Both the position numbers and the translations under genes were made by a program. This document shows positions 8,692 to 18,500 of a DNA stretch of 64,000 nucleotides, piece by piece; position 1 is the first letter of the stretch, and each line of letters opens with the position of its first letter. The DNA is from Eggerthella lenta DSM 2243 (GTDB taxonomy: Bacteria; Actinomycetota; Coriobacteriia; Coriobacteriales; Eggerthellaceae), in the NCBI RefSeq assembly GCF_000024265.1, contig NC_013204.1:620001-684000 (forward strand). Direction: 5' to 3'. The notes under the pieces were generated by a model. It saw only the letters and a program-made list of their open reading frames with translations. It ran no database searches and was not told the origin of the DNA.

Positions 8692-9690
8692 TTACGGAAC
8701 GGGGCGCGCATTCTCCGCGTCGATCTTCTCGGCGTTCGTTGGCACGGCGACAGGTTCTGCGGTAGACGGCGTTCGCCGCGGCAGCAGCGGCATGGTGATC
8801 GCGTTCGCAGGGCATGCGTCCACGCAGGCGCGGCACTTGGTGCACTCGCTCCATGCCGCCTGCGAAAGCTGCGGGTGGCGCGGGTCGATGCCCTCCTCGC
8901 AGACGCGGCCGCAGGCCCCGCACGCGCCGCCCTTCGCCGTTTCCAGGCACTTCGCATCGTCGATCGTGGGCACGAAGGTCTTGTTCGCCTTCGCGATCAG
9001 GCTCATGAACGCCGAAAGCGGGCACAGCTTATGGCACCACTTCTTGAACAGCAGCACCTCGGCGATAAGCAGCGCGGGCACCACGATGAGCGACCAGGTG
9101 ACATCGCCGTGTGAGAACAGGTTGATGACCAGCAGGATGGTGGCGAACGTGAGTCCGATGGGGCAGACGAGGCAGAACACCGGGAATCCAAAGATGAAGG
9201 TGGACGCCAGCGCGCCGCCCAGCACGAAGTGGCGAGCATCGAGCGCGGCTCCGCGCTTGGAGGCGCAGGACGCGCATCCGCTGCCATTCTTCGACCCCTT
9301 CGAGCATGAAACGCCCAGCGCGTCGATCTCGACTTTCGTGAGCGGCGCCGCGGCAGGATCGGCATCGTCGCCGCGTTCGACGGGTTGCTTCTTCGCGAAC
9401 AAGCCGCGCAACTTCTGCACGAGCGGCACGGGGCAAATCCATCCGCAGAACGCGCGGGCGAACAGAACGATGAGCAGCACCATCACGATCAGCGAGATTA
9501 CGGCGCGCGGCACCATCATCTTGGAGGCGAGCATCGTTCCCAAGGCGCCCAGCGGGCATAGGATGGAGATGTCCCAGATGCCCGGTGCCGACATGGTGCC
9601 GATCCCGACGTTCGTGACGAAGCCGACGGCGACGACGGCCACGATGGCCAGTGCGACGAGGGTGCGCAGCTTCTTGGAGTTCTTCTTCAT
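8692..9690 (-). CDS. NapH-like membrane ferredoxin (quinol dehydrogenase component)
   Basis: The 332-residue protein has an N-terminal membrane helix and further helices, two membrane-proximal CxxxCP motifs (CGWICPVP and CLVCPIG, with HKLCPLSAF later), and a C-terminal pair of 4Fe-4S motifs (CGACGRVCEEG and CTKCRACVDACP). This is the NapH/MauN polyferredoxin layout. In nitrate respiration NapGH passes electrons from quinol to periplasmic NapCAB. Here no NapA, NapB or NapC gene is present, so its partner is unknown. It is the last gene of a minus-strand operon with a NapG-like protein 9 bp upstream. It could feed an exported reductase elsewhere in the island, which is inference. Confidence 0.85.
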   Translation of the reverse strand: MKKNSKKLRTLVALAIVAVVAVGFVTNVGIGTMSAPGIWDISILCPLGALGTMLASKMMVPRAVISLIVMVLLIVLFARAFCGWICPVPLVQKLRGLFAKKQPVERGDDADPAAAPLTKVEIDALGVSCSKGSKNGSGCASCASKRGAALDARHFVLGGALASTFIFGFPVFCLVCPIGLTFATILLVINLFSHGDVTWSLIVVPALLIAEVLLFKKWCHKLCPLSAFMSLIAKANKTFVPTIDDAKCLETAKGGACGACGRVCEEGIDPRHPQLSQAAWSECTKCRACVDACPANAITMPLLPRRTPSTAEPVAVPTNAEKIDAENARPVP

Positions 9691-9699
9691 GAGGGCACC

Positions 9700-10341
9700 T
9701 TATCCTTCAACTTCGTCAAGCGGGTGGACGACGATGGCGCGCGCGGTGGCTCCTTCGGAGATGGAGCCGTTCTGCAGCGAGACGCACACGCTCTCGCACG
9801 CGCCGCAGCCGTTGCACTTGTCCTCGATCACGACGGGGCGGTTGTTCTCGTCGAGCTCCATGGCCTCGTAGGGACAGGCGTCGTAGCAAAACCGGCATCC
9901 GATCAGCTTGTACGCCAAGCACCAGTCCGTGTTGATAACGGCTTTGCCGATGATGGTGTTCTCGGCCGTGGCGTCGTCGGGCAGCTTGAGCGCTTCGGTG
10001 GGGCAGGCGCTCACGCACAACGGGGTGCCGTCGTGCTCTTCGGCGCACCAGTCGCACCAGTTGGCCGAGAAGTCGAACGTGGGGGTGCGCATGTTCAGCA
10101 CACCGTCCTCGAGGTGGGCGGGCGCGATGACGTCGCGCGGGCAGATCTCGTAGCACTTCTCGCAGCGGATGCAGGCCGAGATGAGCCGTTCCTCGTCCTG
10201 GCCTCCCGGCGGGCGCACGAGCGGTTGCGATCCCGCGTACTTCAATCCGCCTAGACCTAGCATGACCGCAGCGCCGCCTGCGCCCAGGCACAGCGTGCGT
10301 CGCGTCATGCCGGCGTAGGTTTTCTCCTGCTTGTTGTCCAT
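9700..10341 (-). CDS. NapG-like Tat-exported ferredoxin
   Basis: The 213-residue protein starts with a Tat signal (MTRRTLCLGAGG) and then has four 4Fe-4S binding motifs: CIRCEKCYEICP, CDWCxxxxxxxxLCVSACP, CRFCYDACP and CNGCGACESVC. The size and order match NapG, the periplasmic iron-sulfur partner of NapH. The start at 10341 follows AAGGAGCG. It lies between the TorD-like chaperone (25-bp gap) and the NapH-like gene (9-bp gap). The pair probably forms a quinol-oxidising electron-transfer module. With no nitrate reductase nearby, the Nap name describes family only. Confidence 0.86.
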   Translation of the reverse strand: MDNKQEKTYAGMTRRTLCLGAGGAAVMLGLGGLKYAGSQPLVRPPGGQDEERLISACIRCEKCYEICPRDVIAPAHLEDGVLNMRTPTFDFSANWCDWCAEEHDGTPLCVSACPTEALKLPDDATAENTIIGKAVINTDWCLAYKLIGCRFCYDACPYEAMELDENNRPVVIEDKCNGCGACESVCVSLQNGSISEGATARAIVVHPLDEVEG

Positions 10342-10366
10342 CGCTCCTTCTTTCGATCCTGTGCAG

Positions 10367-11077
10367 TTAGTCTTCGGCCAGCACGTCGTCGAGGAACGTT
10401 TGGTCGGTTTGGAGGAACCCGTCCGTCAAGTACGCCAAGCCCCGGTAGAAGTCGGTTTGCGCGAATCGCTTCATGTCGGAGGTCATCATGGGAGCCCATG
10501 CCGCCAGATGGTCTTCGAGAAAGTTCTTCTGCGTGGTCAGCAGCGCGACGGCCTCGTCTTCGTCGCCTTTGCGCAGCGCTTCGACCGTGCGCGTGGCCAT
10601 GATCTGCTCGAATTCCAGCTCGAGCGCGATATGATCCTCGCCCTCTTTCCATGTGTCCTGCTTGTCGAGGCCTGCGCTGCGGTAGATGGCCAGCACCTCG
10701 TCGCGTGCTTCCTGCATGAGCAGGCGCTTCTCGGAGGTGTACACCGATTCGAACGGGTAGGCGGCCGAGAACGCGTCGATGCCGTGTCCGATGAACACGC
10801 GCACGTAGTCGATGGCGAGGTCGGTGACGCTGTTGTCCCAGGTGTTGCTCAGGTACGTGGCCAGCAGGCGGTAGCCCTCGTCCACGTTCTCGTTGCCCGT
10901 CTTGGCGGGGAAGCGCATGCTGCGCAGCTCGTCGAGAAGGGGCTGGTCCACCTCCACGCGGTACAGGCGCGACAGCAGGCCGTACGTGGCGGCGCGCTGC
11001 TCGTTCAGTTTGACGAGCTCCTGCATGGTCGCTTCGTCGGCGAGGGTCTCGGTTGCGGGCGCGGTTGCTTCGGTCAT
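10367..11077 (-). CDS. TorD/DmsD-like molybdoenzyme chaperone
   Basis: The 236-residue, mostly helical protein shows the TorD family pattern: an N-terminal RAATYGLLSRLYR helix, then a central DYVRVFIGHGIDAFSAAYPFESVYTS-type segment containing the family's YxxxF(I/L)G and P(Y/F)ES features. Members bind the Tat signal of a molybdoenzyme and hold it until cofactor is inserted. No operon C1-C5 has its own chaperone, so this gene could serve several of those Tat molybdoenzymes; that is inference. It is the second gene of the minus-strand operon, 2 bp after the hypothetical gene. The start follows GGAGG. Confidence 0.85.
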   Translation of the reverse strand: MTEATAPATETLADEATMQELVKLNEQRAATYGLLSRLYRVEVDQPLLDELRSMRFPAKTGNENVDEGYRLLATYLSNTWDNSVTDLAIDYVRVFIGHGIDAFSAAYPFESVYTSEKRLLMQEARDEVLAIYRSAGLDKQDTWKEGEDHIALELEFEQIMATRTVEALRKGDEDEAVALLTTQKNFLEDHLAAWAPMMTSDMKRFAQTDFYRGLAYLTDGFLQTDQTFLDDVLAED

Positions 11078-11079
11078 GG

Positions 11080-11970
11080 TTAGTCCTCCTTGGATGCGGC
11101 GGGATCAGGGGTTGCGGGGGTTTCGGGCTGGGTGGCGGGCGCGTTCTCGTCTACGACGTCTGCCAGCATATCGAGGCCGGCGCGTCCGATGTCGGTGATG
11201 CACCACGCCTTCTTCCAGGCCAGCGCGTCGCATTTCTCCAGGCGGTCGACGAAGTGGGGCGCGTAGAAGCGCGGCTTCTGCACCAGCGGGTTGTGGTCGA
11301 CCGCGTTGTTGATGGCGGGTGTCGTGGCGCCGCCGTCTGCTGTGCACAAGCGGAGGATGCGCTGGTAGATGGGCGCGTAGGCGGCATCTTCGTCCAGGAG
11401 GGCGCGCAGGCGCTCGAGCGGTTTGTCGGCCTCAAGCGCCGCGCGGCCCGGCTCGGTGATGTGCCAGTAGATCTCGACGGGTTCGCGGGCTTCCAGGTAT
11501 TCGACGCCGTCGACGACGACGGTCTGTGGCTCGATTTCGATGTCCTCCGCGGGTTCGCCCTCGGCCGTGACGCGCTCGATGGCGCCCGCCTTCTCCAGCA
11601 AGGAGCACAGGTTGGCCGCGCTGTACACCGAGAAGTTGTTCTCCTGCAGCTCGTCGACGCGAGCGTTCACGGCGGATGCCGGCTGCGGCTCGGCGCAGGC
11701 GGCCAGGATGCCCAGCAGCACCGTGCGGCGCGGCGCCATGGCCTCCAACAAGTCGGCGATGCGCTCTTCAGCGGGCTTTTCGCAGATGGCGGGCGTGGCG
11801 GGTGCCATCGCGTCGTGAGCGAGCGCGTCTTCGGCGGCGCTCACCGTGGCGACGAACTCGTCGGCACGGCCTTCGACCTCGGTCGCATCGTCTTCGAAAT
11901 CTTCAAGTGGATCGAACCCGTCGTAGTCGGGCTCAAGAGAAAGATGCTGGTTCGTGGAATCGTGAGTCAT
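11080..11970 (-). CDS. Conserved hypothetical acidic protein, first gene of TorD-NapGH operon
   Basis: About 296 residues. I do not recognise a catalytic domain. The first 75 residues are acidic and look disordered. The middle and C-terminal parts contain two similar winged-helix-like blocks (around ILAACAEPQPASAVNARVDE and RILRLCTADGGATTPAINNA), each followed by a segment such as YWHITEPGRAALEA or WCITDIGRAGLDML, typical of helix-turn-helix wings. It could be a DNA-binding or scaffold protein, but this is weak. ATG 11970 follows GAGGGGCGG. Upstream alternatives (ATG 11991, GTG 12000) overlap a 13-bp inverted repeat arm, which argues for 11970. Confidence 0.7.
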   Translation of the reverse strand: MTHDSTNQHLSLEPDYDGFDPLEDFEDDATEVEGRADEFVATVSAAEDALAHDAMAPATPAICEKPAEERIADLLEAMAPRRTVLLGILAACAEPQPASAVNARVDELQENNFSVYSAANLCSLLEKAGAIERVTAEGEPAEDIEIEPQTVVVDGVEYLEAREPVEIYWHITEPGRAALEADKPLERLRALLDEDAAYAPIYQRILRLCTADGGATTPAINNAVDHNPLVQKPRFYAPHFVDRLEKCDALAWKKAWCITDIGRAGLDMLADVVDENAPATQPETPATPDPAASKED

Positions 11971-11986
11971 GTTCCGCCCCTCGTCA

Positions 11987-12060
11987 GACATTGTTTGCAC
12001 TTACGGCGCACAGCACCGCGAAACCTCACCCCTGAGGTTCCCACTTTTGCAAACAATGTC
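11987..12060. promoter_or_regulatory. Divergent control region with a 13-bp and a 7-bp inverted repeat
   Basis: GACATTGTTTGCA at 11987-11999 has its exact reverse complement TGCAAACAATGTC at 12048-12060. Nested between them is a perfect AACCTCA-CCCC-TGAGGTT hairpin at 12022-12039. It lies just upstream of the minus-strand operon and about 150 bp before the polyferredoxin gene. It looks like a two-site operator for divergent genes; the protein that binds is unknown. Confidence 0.55.
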
Positions 12061-12211
12061 CGCTTCGCACGCGATCAGCGTGCCGGCGGACTCCCCAAGG
12101 CCACATGATAGGGAGGCCTGTCGAAGGTGTCAAGCGCGTTTTTTCTCGCGTGAGACGGCGAAAGTGGTTATACTGTGCGGTGCAAGGGGGTAGACGAGAA
12201 AGGGTGAAGTC

Positions 12212-13396
12212 ATGGCTCACGTGACGAATTTCCTCGGTCTGCTCGAACAACTTCAGAGCGCCGACATTACGGTTCATCAGGGTCGTTGCGCTATTGTGCG
12301 CAATCGCAACGCAACGTGCATGAAGTGCGCCGACGTGTGCACGAGCGGTTGCATCTCCTATGACGACAACGAGCTGGTCATCGAACCCGAGCGGTGCATC
12401 GGGTGCGGAACCTGCGCCACCGTGTGTCCCACCTGCGCGCTTGAAGCGCATCGTCCGAACGATGCCGAGCTTCTGCAAGCATGCCGCGCGGCGGCTGACG
12501 TGGCCGACGGACAGGTGGTTATCGCCTGCGATCAGCTGCTTGCCGCGGCCGACGGGTTGTACGACCCCGAGAAGGTGGTGGGCGTCACGTGCCTGGGGCG
12601 CGTGGAGGAGAGCCTGCTGGTCACGCTGGCGGCGTTGGGCGTGCGCCGCGTGAGCCTCGTGCAGGCGCGCTGCGCGCAATGCGAGCATGTCTCGGGTTTC
12701 GAGATGGCGCGGGTTGTGTGCGACACGGCAAGCGCGCTGCTTGCAACCTGGAACAACGATATGCGCATCGACCTGGCGGAAAAGCTTCCCTCATCCGTGC
12801 GCCGGGCGGGCGACGAGGGCTACGACGCGAGCCGTCGGAGCTTCTTCTCCAGCATGAAGGACGAGGCTAAGAACGTTGCGGCGGTGACGGCTGACTACGC
12901 CGTCAAGGACGCATTGGGTGTGGAGGAGCGGCGGGAGCCGAGGTTCGTGAAGGTGGGCAAGGACGGCACGCTGCCTCACTTCATTCCCGACCGCCGCGAA
13001 CGTTTGCTGGCCGCGCTCGATTCGTTGGGGCAGCCGCAGGATGTGCTCATGGACACGCGCTTGTGGGGCCATGTGATCATCGATCCCGAGAAGTGCTCGT
13101 CGTGCCAGATGTGCGCCACGTTCTGCCCCACCGGGGCCATCGCGAAGTACGCGGGTGAGGACGGCTCGATCGGCGTGACGCATCGTCCGGTCGATTGCGT
13201 GAAGTGCCGCTGCTGCACCGACATCTGCCCGGAAGGCGCGCTCGAGCTGTCCGACGAAGTGTTCGCCGTCGATCTGCTGTCGGGCGCGCAGGAGCGCTAT
13301 CCGATGAAGCCGCTCAAGAACCCGCCGGGCAACCCGCACCAGATCTGGCACTCCATGAAGGATCTGCTCAACTGCGACCAGGTGTACGAGCGCTAA
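12212..13396 (+). CDS. Polyferredoxin with four 4Fe-4S clusters
   Basis: The 394-residue cytoplasmic protein has no signal peptide. Two ferredoxin motifs lie near the N-terminus (CMKCADVCTSGC and CIGCGTCATVCPTC, about residues 33-75). A middle domain has VTCLGRVEESLLVTLAALG and CAQCEH, resembling the cysteine-rich domain of heterodisulfide reductase-associated proteins. Two more ferredoxin motifs follow in the C-terminal third (CSSCQMCATFCPTGA and CVKCRCCTDICPEGA). It probably carries electrons between soluble donors and a membrane complex. It is divergent from the TorD-NapGH operon and may be co-regulated with it. A TATACT -10-like hexamer lies at 12169-12174; no clear -35. Confidence 0.82.
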   Translation: MAHVTNFLGLLEQLQSADITVHQGRCAIVRNRNATCMKCADVCTSGCISYDDNELVIEPERCIGCGTCATVCPTCALEAHRPNDAELLQACRAAADVADGQVVIACDQLLAAADGLYDPEKVVGVTCLGRVEESLLVTLAALGVRRVSLVQARCAQCEHVSGFEMARVVCDTASALLATWNNDMRIDLAEKLPSSVRRAGDEGYDASRRSFFSSMKDEAKNVAAVTADYAVKDALGVEERREPRFVKVGKDGTLPHFIPDRRERLLAALDSLGQPQDVLMDTRLWGHVIIDPEKCSSCQMCATFCPTGAIAKYAGEDGSIGVTHRPVDCVKCRCCTDICPEGALELSDEVFAVDLLSGAQERYPMKPLKNPPGNPHQIWHSMKDLLNCDQVYER

Positions 13397-13584
13397 CCCT
13401 CGTGCGCGATGTCGGGGCCGAAGCGTCGGGCTTCTTCCTCGAGAGCGTCGGGGAAGAAGCCGATGGCGCTGGTGCGCTCATCGGCTCGGAACAACGCGTA
13501 GTAGGGAAAGCGCGCCTCGGCGTCCGCGAAGGGGAGCGCGCAGCTTCCTTCCGACTGCGCCAAGGCGACGCATCTAAGACTTCT
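13393..13584 (-). pseudogene. Possible C-terminal fragment of a decayed gene
   Basis: A 63-codon open stretch without a start codon ends at a stop at 13393-13395, overlapping the end of the polyferredoxin gene. Its translation (for example ARFPYYALFRADERTSAIGF) reads like real protein rather than antisense noise. An in-frame stop at 13585-13587 interrupts it upstream. I do not recognise the family. Confidence 0.35.
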
Positions 13585-13697
13585 CTACGCTCGACATCGC
13601 GGACAACATCCTGGTGGTGGAGGAGCCCATCCGGAAGCGGCAGCCGCAGTCGGGCGCCCGGCTCGGTACGCCCTTGGATCTCTGGCGGCCGCCTCGC
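13397..13697. other. 301-bp gap between convergent genes, probably decayed coding sequence
   Basis: It holds the minus-strand fragment at 13393-13584 and, on the plus strand, a 46-codon open stretch 13578-13718 (containing DIADNILVVEEPIRKR) that runs into the end of the LuxR gene. Neither has a start codon. I see no terminator or RNA gene. Confidence 0.35.
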
Positions 13698-15230
13698 TTA
13701 CGCGACTTCTTCCTCTGAGCCCTCCACCAGGTCCATCAGCTCTTGCTGGGTGTGGATGTCGAGCTTTTTGTAGATGTGGCGCATATGGGTGCGGGCGGTG
13801 CCCTCGGAGATGTAGAGCTGCTCCTGGATGTAGGCGGCGTTGCGGCCTTTCGCCAGCAGGAACAGGACTTCTGTTTCCTTCTTCGACAGGAGGTAGCGGT
13901 TAGCCACCAGCTCGCACTTGCGCTTGAACCGCCCGGCGCGCGCTTTTTCGGGGGACTCGGCGCGCTCGCGCCCGCGGAGCATCTCGCCTGCCGGGTTGTC
14001 CGATTCACCCACGATGAGGGCGCGCAGCTCGCTGCCGCGCGGCAGGGCGCCGAAGCCGAAAATGATGCATGCGAACACGATGATCAGCGTGTTCGCCGGA
14101 TTGGTTGCGGAGTCGAGCGCGGGGATGGCGAAGGAGGCCGTCATCCCGATGAGCGCGCCCAGCGCGAGTGCCCCGCGTCCGAACCCGAACACCACGAACG
14201 ACGTCAGGCGGAAACGCTGGGTGATGTCGGCGTAGCTCACCCACATGGTGCCCTCGAACAGGAGGTAGCACAGCAGCAGCGCGAACGTGGTGAAGGGCGT
14301 CGCGTCGGCGATAAAGTAGACCGCGACCAGCGCGATCGCGATAAGGGGCAGCAGGGGGCGGAACATGAAGTTGATGTGCTGGCGCTGCGTTAGCATGACG
14401 GCGATCATGAGCGCGCACGCCGTGAGCGCGGCCGCCCCGATGCAGACGACCTGCGTTCCCAGGCCCCCTACCAAGTGCATGTCGGCGATGGCTTGCGTGC
14501 GCACGGCGCCCAGCGCGAACCCGAACAGCAGGCTGGGCGCGCACAGGCGCAGCGCGAACGGGGTTTTCCTCACCTTGAGCGTGATGGCGGCGAACTCGAG
14601 CTTGTCGACGAGCGCGGTGCTGCACCGGTAGAGGCACCAGCACTCGAGGAACGGGATGAGGGCCGCGGCCAGGGCTCCCAGCGGATGGAGCAGGTCCAGG
14701 TTAGACACTGCCGTGTACAGCGCGATGCCCGCCACCAGCGAGAGCGCCGTACTGGTGACGATGGTGGCGATGTCGCATTGCCCGAACGACACGCCGTAGC
14801 TCATCAGGAGGATGGCCGAGCCGATGCCGGTGGTCGCACCTCCCGCCGCGAGCGCGGCGATGCCCGCTGCGCTTCCGACGTCCGCCAAGCACATGAACAG
14901 CGTGCCGGCGAAACCGAGCGTCGCGCCGATGAACCGTAGGCGTGCGCGTCGGCGCTGCGTGGCGAACAAACGGCGGTATGCGCGCGATAGCACGCCGTAG
15001 GACAGCAGCGTCATGACGAAGAACACGAGCGACACGGGGTGGAAGAGCCCGGCCGGCACCGCCGGATCGGCCGCGTTCCAGAAGAACAGCTGCTGGCCGT
15101 TGAACATCGTGAGGTAGACCCACGCCCAGTGGGCGCCGAAGCCGACGATGAGCGCTGGCGACAGCTTTCCCAGCGAGAACCCCTCATCCTCGCGCACCTC
15201 CACTTTGACCCGCGGAAGCTTGATTTCCAT
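13698..15230 (-). CDS. Membrane-bound LuxR-family regulator, divergent from operon C1
   Basis: 510 residues. About residues 25-400 hold ten to twelve hydrophobic segments, and the C-terminus is a LuxR helix-turn-helix (LSKKETEVLFLLAKGRNAAY, then GTARTHMRHIYKKLDIHTQQ). The divergent position upstream of the C1 molybdoenzyme, with a perfect ATCATA-N7-TATGAT dyad midway between the two starts, suggests it controls C1 and perhaps itself. ATG 15230 is the first plausible start. It differs strongly from its paralogues in the membrane part, as expected if each senses a different compound. Confidence 0.9.
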   Translation of the reverse strand: MEIKLPRVKVEVREDEGFSLGKLSPALIVGFGAHWAWVYLTMFNGQQLFFWNAADPAVPAGLFHPVSLVFFVMTLLSYGVLSRAYRRLFATQRRRARLRFIGATLGFAGTLFMCLADVGSAAGIAALAAGGATTGIGSAILLMSYGVSFGQCDIATIVTSTALSLVAGIALYTAVSNLDLLHPLGALAAALIPFLECWCLYRCSTALVDKLEFAAITLKVRKTPFALRLCAPSLLFGFALGAVRTQAIADMHLVGGLGTQVVCIGAAALTACALMIAVMLTQRQHINFMFRPLLPLIAIALVAVYFIADATPFTTFALLLCYLLFEGTMWVSYADITQRFRLTSFVVFGFGRGALALGALIGMTASFAIPALDSATNPANTLIIVFACIIFGFGALPRGSELRALIVGESDNPAGEMLRGRERAESPEKARAGRFKRKCELVANRYLLSKKETEVLFLLAKGRNAAYIQEQLYISEGTARTHMRHIYKKLDIHTQQELMDLVEGSEEEVA

Positions 15231-15357
15231 CAGGTACCCGCTTTCCCCTCGTCTGCGAACCCTTGCTGTTCATCATACTGCACCGTCATCGGGTTGCTGC
15301 TCCGCGCCTGCCACCTTTCCCCTTTGTCGATGGCTGTTTCCTGGGGTTTTGCGAAAA

Positions 15358-15376
15358 ATCATAGCCACGGTATGAT
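15358..15376. promoter_or_regulatory. 19-bp dyad ATCATA-N7-TATGAT upstream of operon C1
   Basis: Perfect 6-base arms are separated by 7 bases, 125 bp before the C1 start and 127 bp before the divergent LuxR start. A further ATCATA half-site lies at 15403-15408, 45 bp along. The same layout occurs upstream of operon C2. This is the likely operator for the local LuxR regulator. Confidence 0.6.
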
Positions 15377-15501
15377 GCCCCGCCACTCCGTCTCGACGCA
15401 AAATCATAGCGCTGCTGGGAGGGGATGCCCGCCTTCGCCGCTTAGGATGGCTCCATCGTTTCAGGTATGAAGCGAGAGACGAGAAAGGAAGGTGGGGATC
15501 A

Positions 15502-18500
15502 ATGACTCAGCTCACGCTCACGCGCCGCAGCTTCATGAAGGCGATGGCGGTCACCGGTGCCGCTGCGTCGCTCACGGCGGTCGCCGAGCCGATGCGGGCG
15601 CTTGCCGAGGGCGTCGATGCCGATGCGGGGGAAGTCAAGCGCGTTCGCTCGTGCTGCCGCGCTTGCGGCAAGGTGGAGTGCGGCGTTTGGGTAACCGTGC
15701 GCGACGGCAAGGTCGTCAAGGTGGAAGGCGACGAGTCCGCGCCGCAAAGCCGCGGGCACTGCTGCTCGAAGTCGCAGTCATCGATGCAGGCGCTATATCA
15801 TCCCGACCGCCTTCGTTTCCCGGTGAAGCGCACGAACCCTAAGGGCGAGGACGATCCCGGTTGGGTGCGCATCACGCTGGACGAGGCGTTCGAGATATGC
15901 GGCGAGAAGCTCAAGGAAGTGAAGGAGAAGTACGGCGGGGAGTCCATCTTCGTGATGTGCGGCACGTCGCGCGTGTGGTCGCTCGGGCCTTACCAGGGCA
16001 TGAAGCAGCTGTTCGGCACGCCGAACGCGCATTTGGCCTACCAGGTGTGCAAAGGCCCGCGCCACTTCGGCGGCATCATGACCGACGAGATGGGGTCCCC
16101 GTGGATGGAGGTGGAGGCCGAGCCCAGCGTGTACGTGCAGTGGGGCACGGCGTGCGAGTACTCCAACTACGACTCCACGAACCGCACGGTCACCGACGTC
16201 GCGCATCGTGCGTCTAAGCATATCGTGGTGGATCCGCGCGTCACGCCTTTGGGCAAGGAAGCCGACATCTGGCTGCCGCTTCGTCCCGGCACCGACGGCG
16301 CGCTGGCGCTGTCGTGGCTCAACTGGATCATCGAAAACGAAGCTTACGATGACACGATGGTGCGTCGCTGGTCGAACGCGTCGTTCCTCTACGTGGACGA
16401 CAAGCCCGAGCTGACGCAAGGCTGGTTGGTGGAGGGCAACGGCGGCATCAACATGAAGACGAAGCTGCTGACCGAGGCCGACCTCAAGGAAGATGGCAAG
16501 TACCAGCGCTTCATGGTGTGGGACGAGGCGAACGAGCGTCTCACGTACTGGGATGCCGAGCTTGGCATGTGGGAGGGCGAGGAGCACCGCATCCCCACCA
16601 CCGGCACATGGATCGAGCATCCGTACAAGCCGCTTGTTGCCGATGCATGGCTGCCCGATCAGTCGACGTTCGCCGATCCGGCTACCGAGCCCGACCGCTT
16701 CCCCGACGGTTTCGAGGAATGCAATCCCAAGGGGTTGCCGAAGCGCCCATCTCTGCTTCCTGGTGAGGTAGAGGTAACGCTCAAAGACGGAACCGTGCAC
16801 AAGGCTCGCTCTGTGTGGGATGCGTTCCATCAGATGACCAGCGAGTACACCATGGAGAAGGCAGAGGAGATCACCGGCGTGCCGGCGGCGAAGAGCGAGG
16901 AGGCTGTACGCGCCTGGACGACGCGCGTCAATCCGCTGCATGGCAACGGCGGCATCCACTTCCAGCTGGCCACCGACCAGAACGGCAACTCCATCCAGAA
17001 CGTGCGTGCGCTGCAGATCCTGTCGTGCATCACCGGCAACTCCGACGAGCCGGCCGGCAACCGCGGCTCGTCGAAGGCGCAGTTCGACGGCAATCCAGGG
17101 CGTTCGAACATGCAGGCCGGCGCGCCGTACGGCGACGAGGCCAAGATGTGGGACGGCCGCGACGTCGACCTCGAAGGGCTCGCCGCGAAGATGCAGGATT
17201 TCGTGCAGTACCTCATCGACAACGATTCGCCCCTGGCCGAGCGCTACGGCAACAAGGTGCCCAGCCATGAGGAAGCCCTCGTTATCGCCAAGCGCATGGG
17301 CGGCGCATTCCGCACGTCGCAGGCGTGGCCGAACCCCAAGACCGTGTTCGAGCGACAAGCCAACGAGGTTGACGCCGAGCGATTCCCCCTCAACCGCTAC
17401 TGGGCGCGCTGGGCGGACGCGAACTCCATCTGGGACGGCTGCCTGGACAACGACGTGCCGTACCAGTTGCATGCGGGCGTGTGCCAGTCGGGCGACTTCA
17501 TGAATATGGGCAACATCGACGTGGCGTGGGAGGCCATGACGAAGCTGGACTTCTTCACCGACATCAACCTGTGGTTCTGCCCGAACAACGGCAACGCCGA
17601 CGTCATCTTTCCGTGCTACCACTGGTTGGAAGTTGACACGACGCGCGTCAGCCAGGGCGCCGGCGGGTTCTTCGGCTGCGGGTGCGCCGCTGTCGAGGCG
17701 CCGGGCGAGTGCATCTACGATCCCGACTGGAACGTGGGCATGTACAAGGCCATGGGCGTGCCATGGAACACGAAGGACGAGTCGGCCGAGCCGTCCGAGA
17801 TCCTCAACTTCGGCGAGAAGACCGACTACCGTTGGCCGAACCGCAGCCGCGTGCTCAAGGACAACGTGGACGCGTGGAAGACAGCCGAGTTCCCCGACGG
17901 TCCCACGTGGGAGCAAGCGAAGGAGCACTTCCAGAAGAACGGCTGGATGGATTGCCGCACGTGGCATCCCGAGCGTTGGGGCACGTATCGCCGGCACGAG
18001 ATGGGCTGGCGTCGCCAGCAGGGCGGCTTCAACCTGTTCCCGTTGGTGGACGACCATCCGGGCTTCATGACGCCGTCGGGCCTCATTGAAATCTGGTCGC
18101 TTGTGTGCGAGGCGTACTTAGGCGACGAGGACAAGTTCCCCGTGTACCGCGAACCCACGAACTCGCCGGTGACCACGCCCGAGTACTTCGACGCCGCGAA
18201 GGTTGCCGACATCGATGAGTCGAAGCTGCGCAATATGGATTATCCCGCCAGCCTGCAGGAGCACGCCGATGCGACGTTCCTCATGACCACGGGCGCGCGC
18301 CAGCCGGTGTACTTCCACAGCGAGCATCGCCAGCTGCCGTGGTGCCGCGAGCTGTGGCCCGCGCCGCGCCTGGAGATGAACCCGAACGACGCTGCGCGTC
18401 TGGGGCTCGAGCAGGGCGACTGGGTGTGGATCGAGAGCCCGTGGGGCAAGGTGCGCGAGGTGCTGGATCTGTACTACGGCATCAGCAAGGGCGTGGTGAA

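Noticed and set aside
8474-9025. N-terminal extension of the helicase
   Set aside because: It runs through the hairpin element and antisense to the NapH-like gene. The Walker A motif sits properly near the N-terminus from the start at 8473.
8692-10341. Calling this a nitrate reductase operon
   Set aside because: No NapA, NapB, NapC or NapD gene is present. Only the NapG- and NapH-like proteins are here.
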